A stretch of DNA of 6,226 nucleotides, from positions 1-6,226 of the forward strand of contig JAADFC010000097.1 in the NCBI GenBank assembly GCA_013153105.1, in the 5' to 3' direction. Shown piece after piece: positions 5,657-6,226 of the stretch. Position 1 is the stretch's first letter. Every line of letters begins with the position of its first letter. Source of the DNA: Thermoproteota archaeon. GTDB lineage: Archaea > Thermoproteota > Thermoprotei_A > Sulfolobales > Pyrodictiaceae. Made by a program: the position numbers and the translations under genes. A model generated the notes under the pieces. It had not been told where the DNA came from and did not search any database. It saw only the letters and a list, made by a program, of their open reading frames with translations.

Positions 5657-6226
5657 TTAACCCTCCCCGGAGGCTCCTCTGCTCGCCTCATCCAGGGTCT
5701 TCAGGGCCTCCAGCCTGTCCAGGCTTATCTCCACCTGGGTCCTTGCCGCTAGGTCGCGTAGGACCACTGAGCGGTTCTCAGCCTCCCTCCTCCCTATGAT
5801 TACGGCGAACCGGTACCCTAGCCTGGAGAGCTTCGAGAGTACCTTCCCGGGCCGCCCCAGCTCGAGCGACGTCTTGTACCCCTTAGACGCTACGATGTCC
5901 TGCACCCTGGCAGCGTAGGGGAGCAGGCCAGACTCCAGGGCTACCACGGCCGCCTTGGCAGGCTCGCTGTACACCGCTGGAGGGCGTATGCCGAGCTCCT
6001 CCATTGCCGCCAGGGTGCGGTCGAGTCCTATGGCGAACCCGGTACCGGGGACGTTCTCGTCGCCGTAGATGGCTATGAGATTGTCATAGCGGCCTCCGCC
6101 CGCTATGCTAACCGGGAAGCCTGGAACGGTAACCTCGAAGATTATGCCAGTGTAGTAGGCTAGGCCACGGGCGAAGGACACGTCGAGGTCCAGGTTGACC
6201 GACGGCTCGTAGCCGCGGAGGAGGGC
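5657..6226 (-). CDS. hisS: Histidyl-tRNA synthetase, C-terminal part
   Basis: Class II histidyl-tRNA synthetase, which charges tRNA-His with histidine using ATP in the cytoplasm. The frame is open to the right edge, so 189 C-terminal residues are seen and somewhat more than half of a typical 420-440 residue protein lies outside. Fragment residues: VNLDLDVSFARGLAYYTG (10-27) is the histidine-specific RGLxYYTG motif; GGGRYDN (43-49) follows; GTGFAIGLDR (61-70) is class II motif 3 with its catalytic Arg. From about 90 to 178 comes the anticodon-binding domain, beginning AKAAVVALESG and including GRPGKVLSKLSRLGYRFAVIIG (124-145, in two halves) with an alpha/beta pattern. The TAA at 5659-5657 ends a short Ser/Gly tail. 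It lies upstream of tmcA on the same strand with a gap of about 163 bases holding a strong stem-loop, so co-transcription is possible but not shown. The identification is secure. Confidence 0.95.
   Translation of the reverse strand, partial: ALLRGYEPSVNLDLDVSFARGLAYYTGIIFEVTVPGFPVSIAGGGRYDNLIAIYGDENVPGTGFAIGLDRTLAAMEELGIRPPAVYSEPAKAAVVALESGLLPYAARVQDIVASKGYKTSLELGRPGKVLSKLSRLGYRFAVIIGRREAENRSVVLRDLAARTQVEISLDRLEALKTLDEASRGASGEG

Noticed and set aside
5548..5799. Plus-strand open frame across the hisS-tmcA gap
   Set aside because: Overlaps the tmcA 5' end and hisS 3' end antisense, Pro/Gly/Ser/Arg-rich with no motif; its length follows from GC content.
1..6226. Search for tRNA genes, CRISPR repeats, insertion sequences or att-like sites
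   Set aside because: No cloverleaf pattern with a TTCGA-type arm outside coding DNA, no regularly spaced repeats, no transposase or terminal inverted repeats seen by eye.

Overview
The window looks like chromosomal DNA from a GC-rich hyperthermophilic archaeon of the Thermoproteota (Crenarchaeota). The evidence is an archaeal-type tRNA acetyltransferase TmcA, two enzymes of archaeal methanopterin-type pterin biosynthesis (MptE and MptG), a DUF447 protein, GTG/TTG start codons with G-rich Shine-Dalgarno sites, and frequent AGG/AGA Arg and ATA Ile codons. A high-GC member of the Desulfurococcales/Pyrodictiaceae is my best guess for the lineage, but this is inference and the sequence does not settle it.

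Layout from left to right: (1) the 3' end of an unrecognised plus-strand gene, stopping at 187; (2) a convergent intergenic gap of 114 bases with GC-rich hairpins; (3) a minus-strand DUF447 (COG2457-type) gene; (4) mptE on the plus strand, head-to-head with the DUF447 gene so that their 5' ends overlap; (5) a 156-base leader region followed by mptG (beta-RFAP synthase) on the plus strand; (6) tmcA on the minus strand, whose 3' end overlaps the mptG 3' end by 101 bases; (7) a roughly 160-base gap with a strong inverted repeat; (8) the 3' part of hisS on the minus strand, running off the right edge.

The genes form two functional groups. DUF447, mptE and mptG sit together as a pterin group. MptE diphosphorylates 6-hydroxymethyl-7,8-dihydropterin. 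MptG joins an aminobenzoate-type acceptor to PRPP to make the ribofuranosyl aminobenzene arm. Both precursors feed tetrahydromethanopterin-type C1 carriers. The DUF447 protein belongs to a family thought to have an FMN-binding split-barrel fold, so it may be an unassigned flavoenzyme of the same pathway; this is the most interesting hypothesis here. The second group, hisS followed by tmcA, is a translation/tRNA pair on the other strand: histidyl-tRNA charging and ATP-driven N4-acetylation of cytidine in RNA.

No mobile element, CRISPR array, tRNA or rRNA gene was seen. The two groups differ in composition: one 60-base line in mptG (2461-2520) is 82% GC by hand count, while one in the tmcA core (4801-4860) is 47%. 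Gene starts are the weakest part of this annotation, and alternatives are given in each entry.
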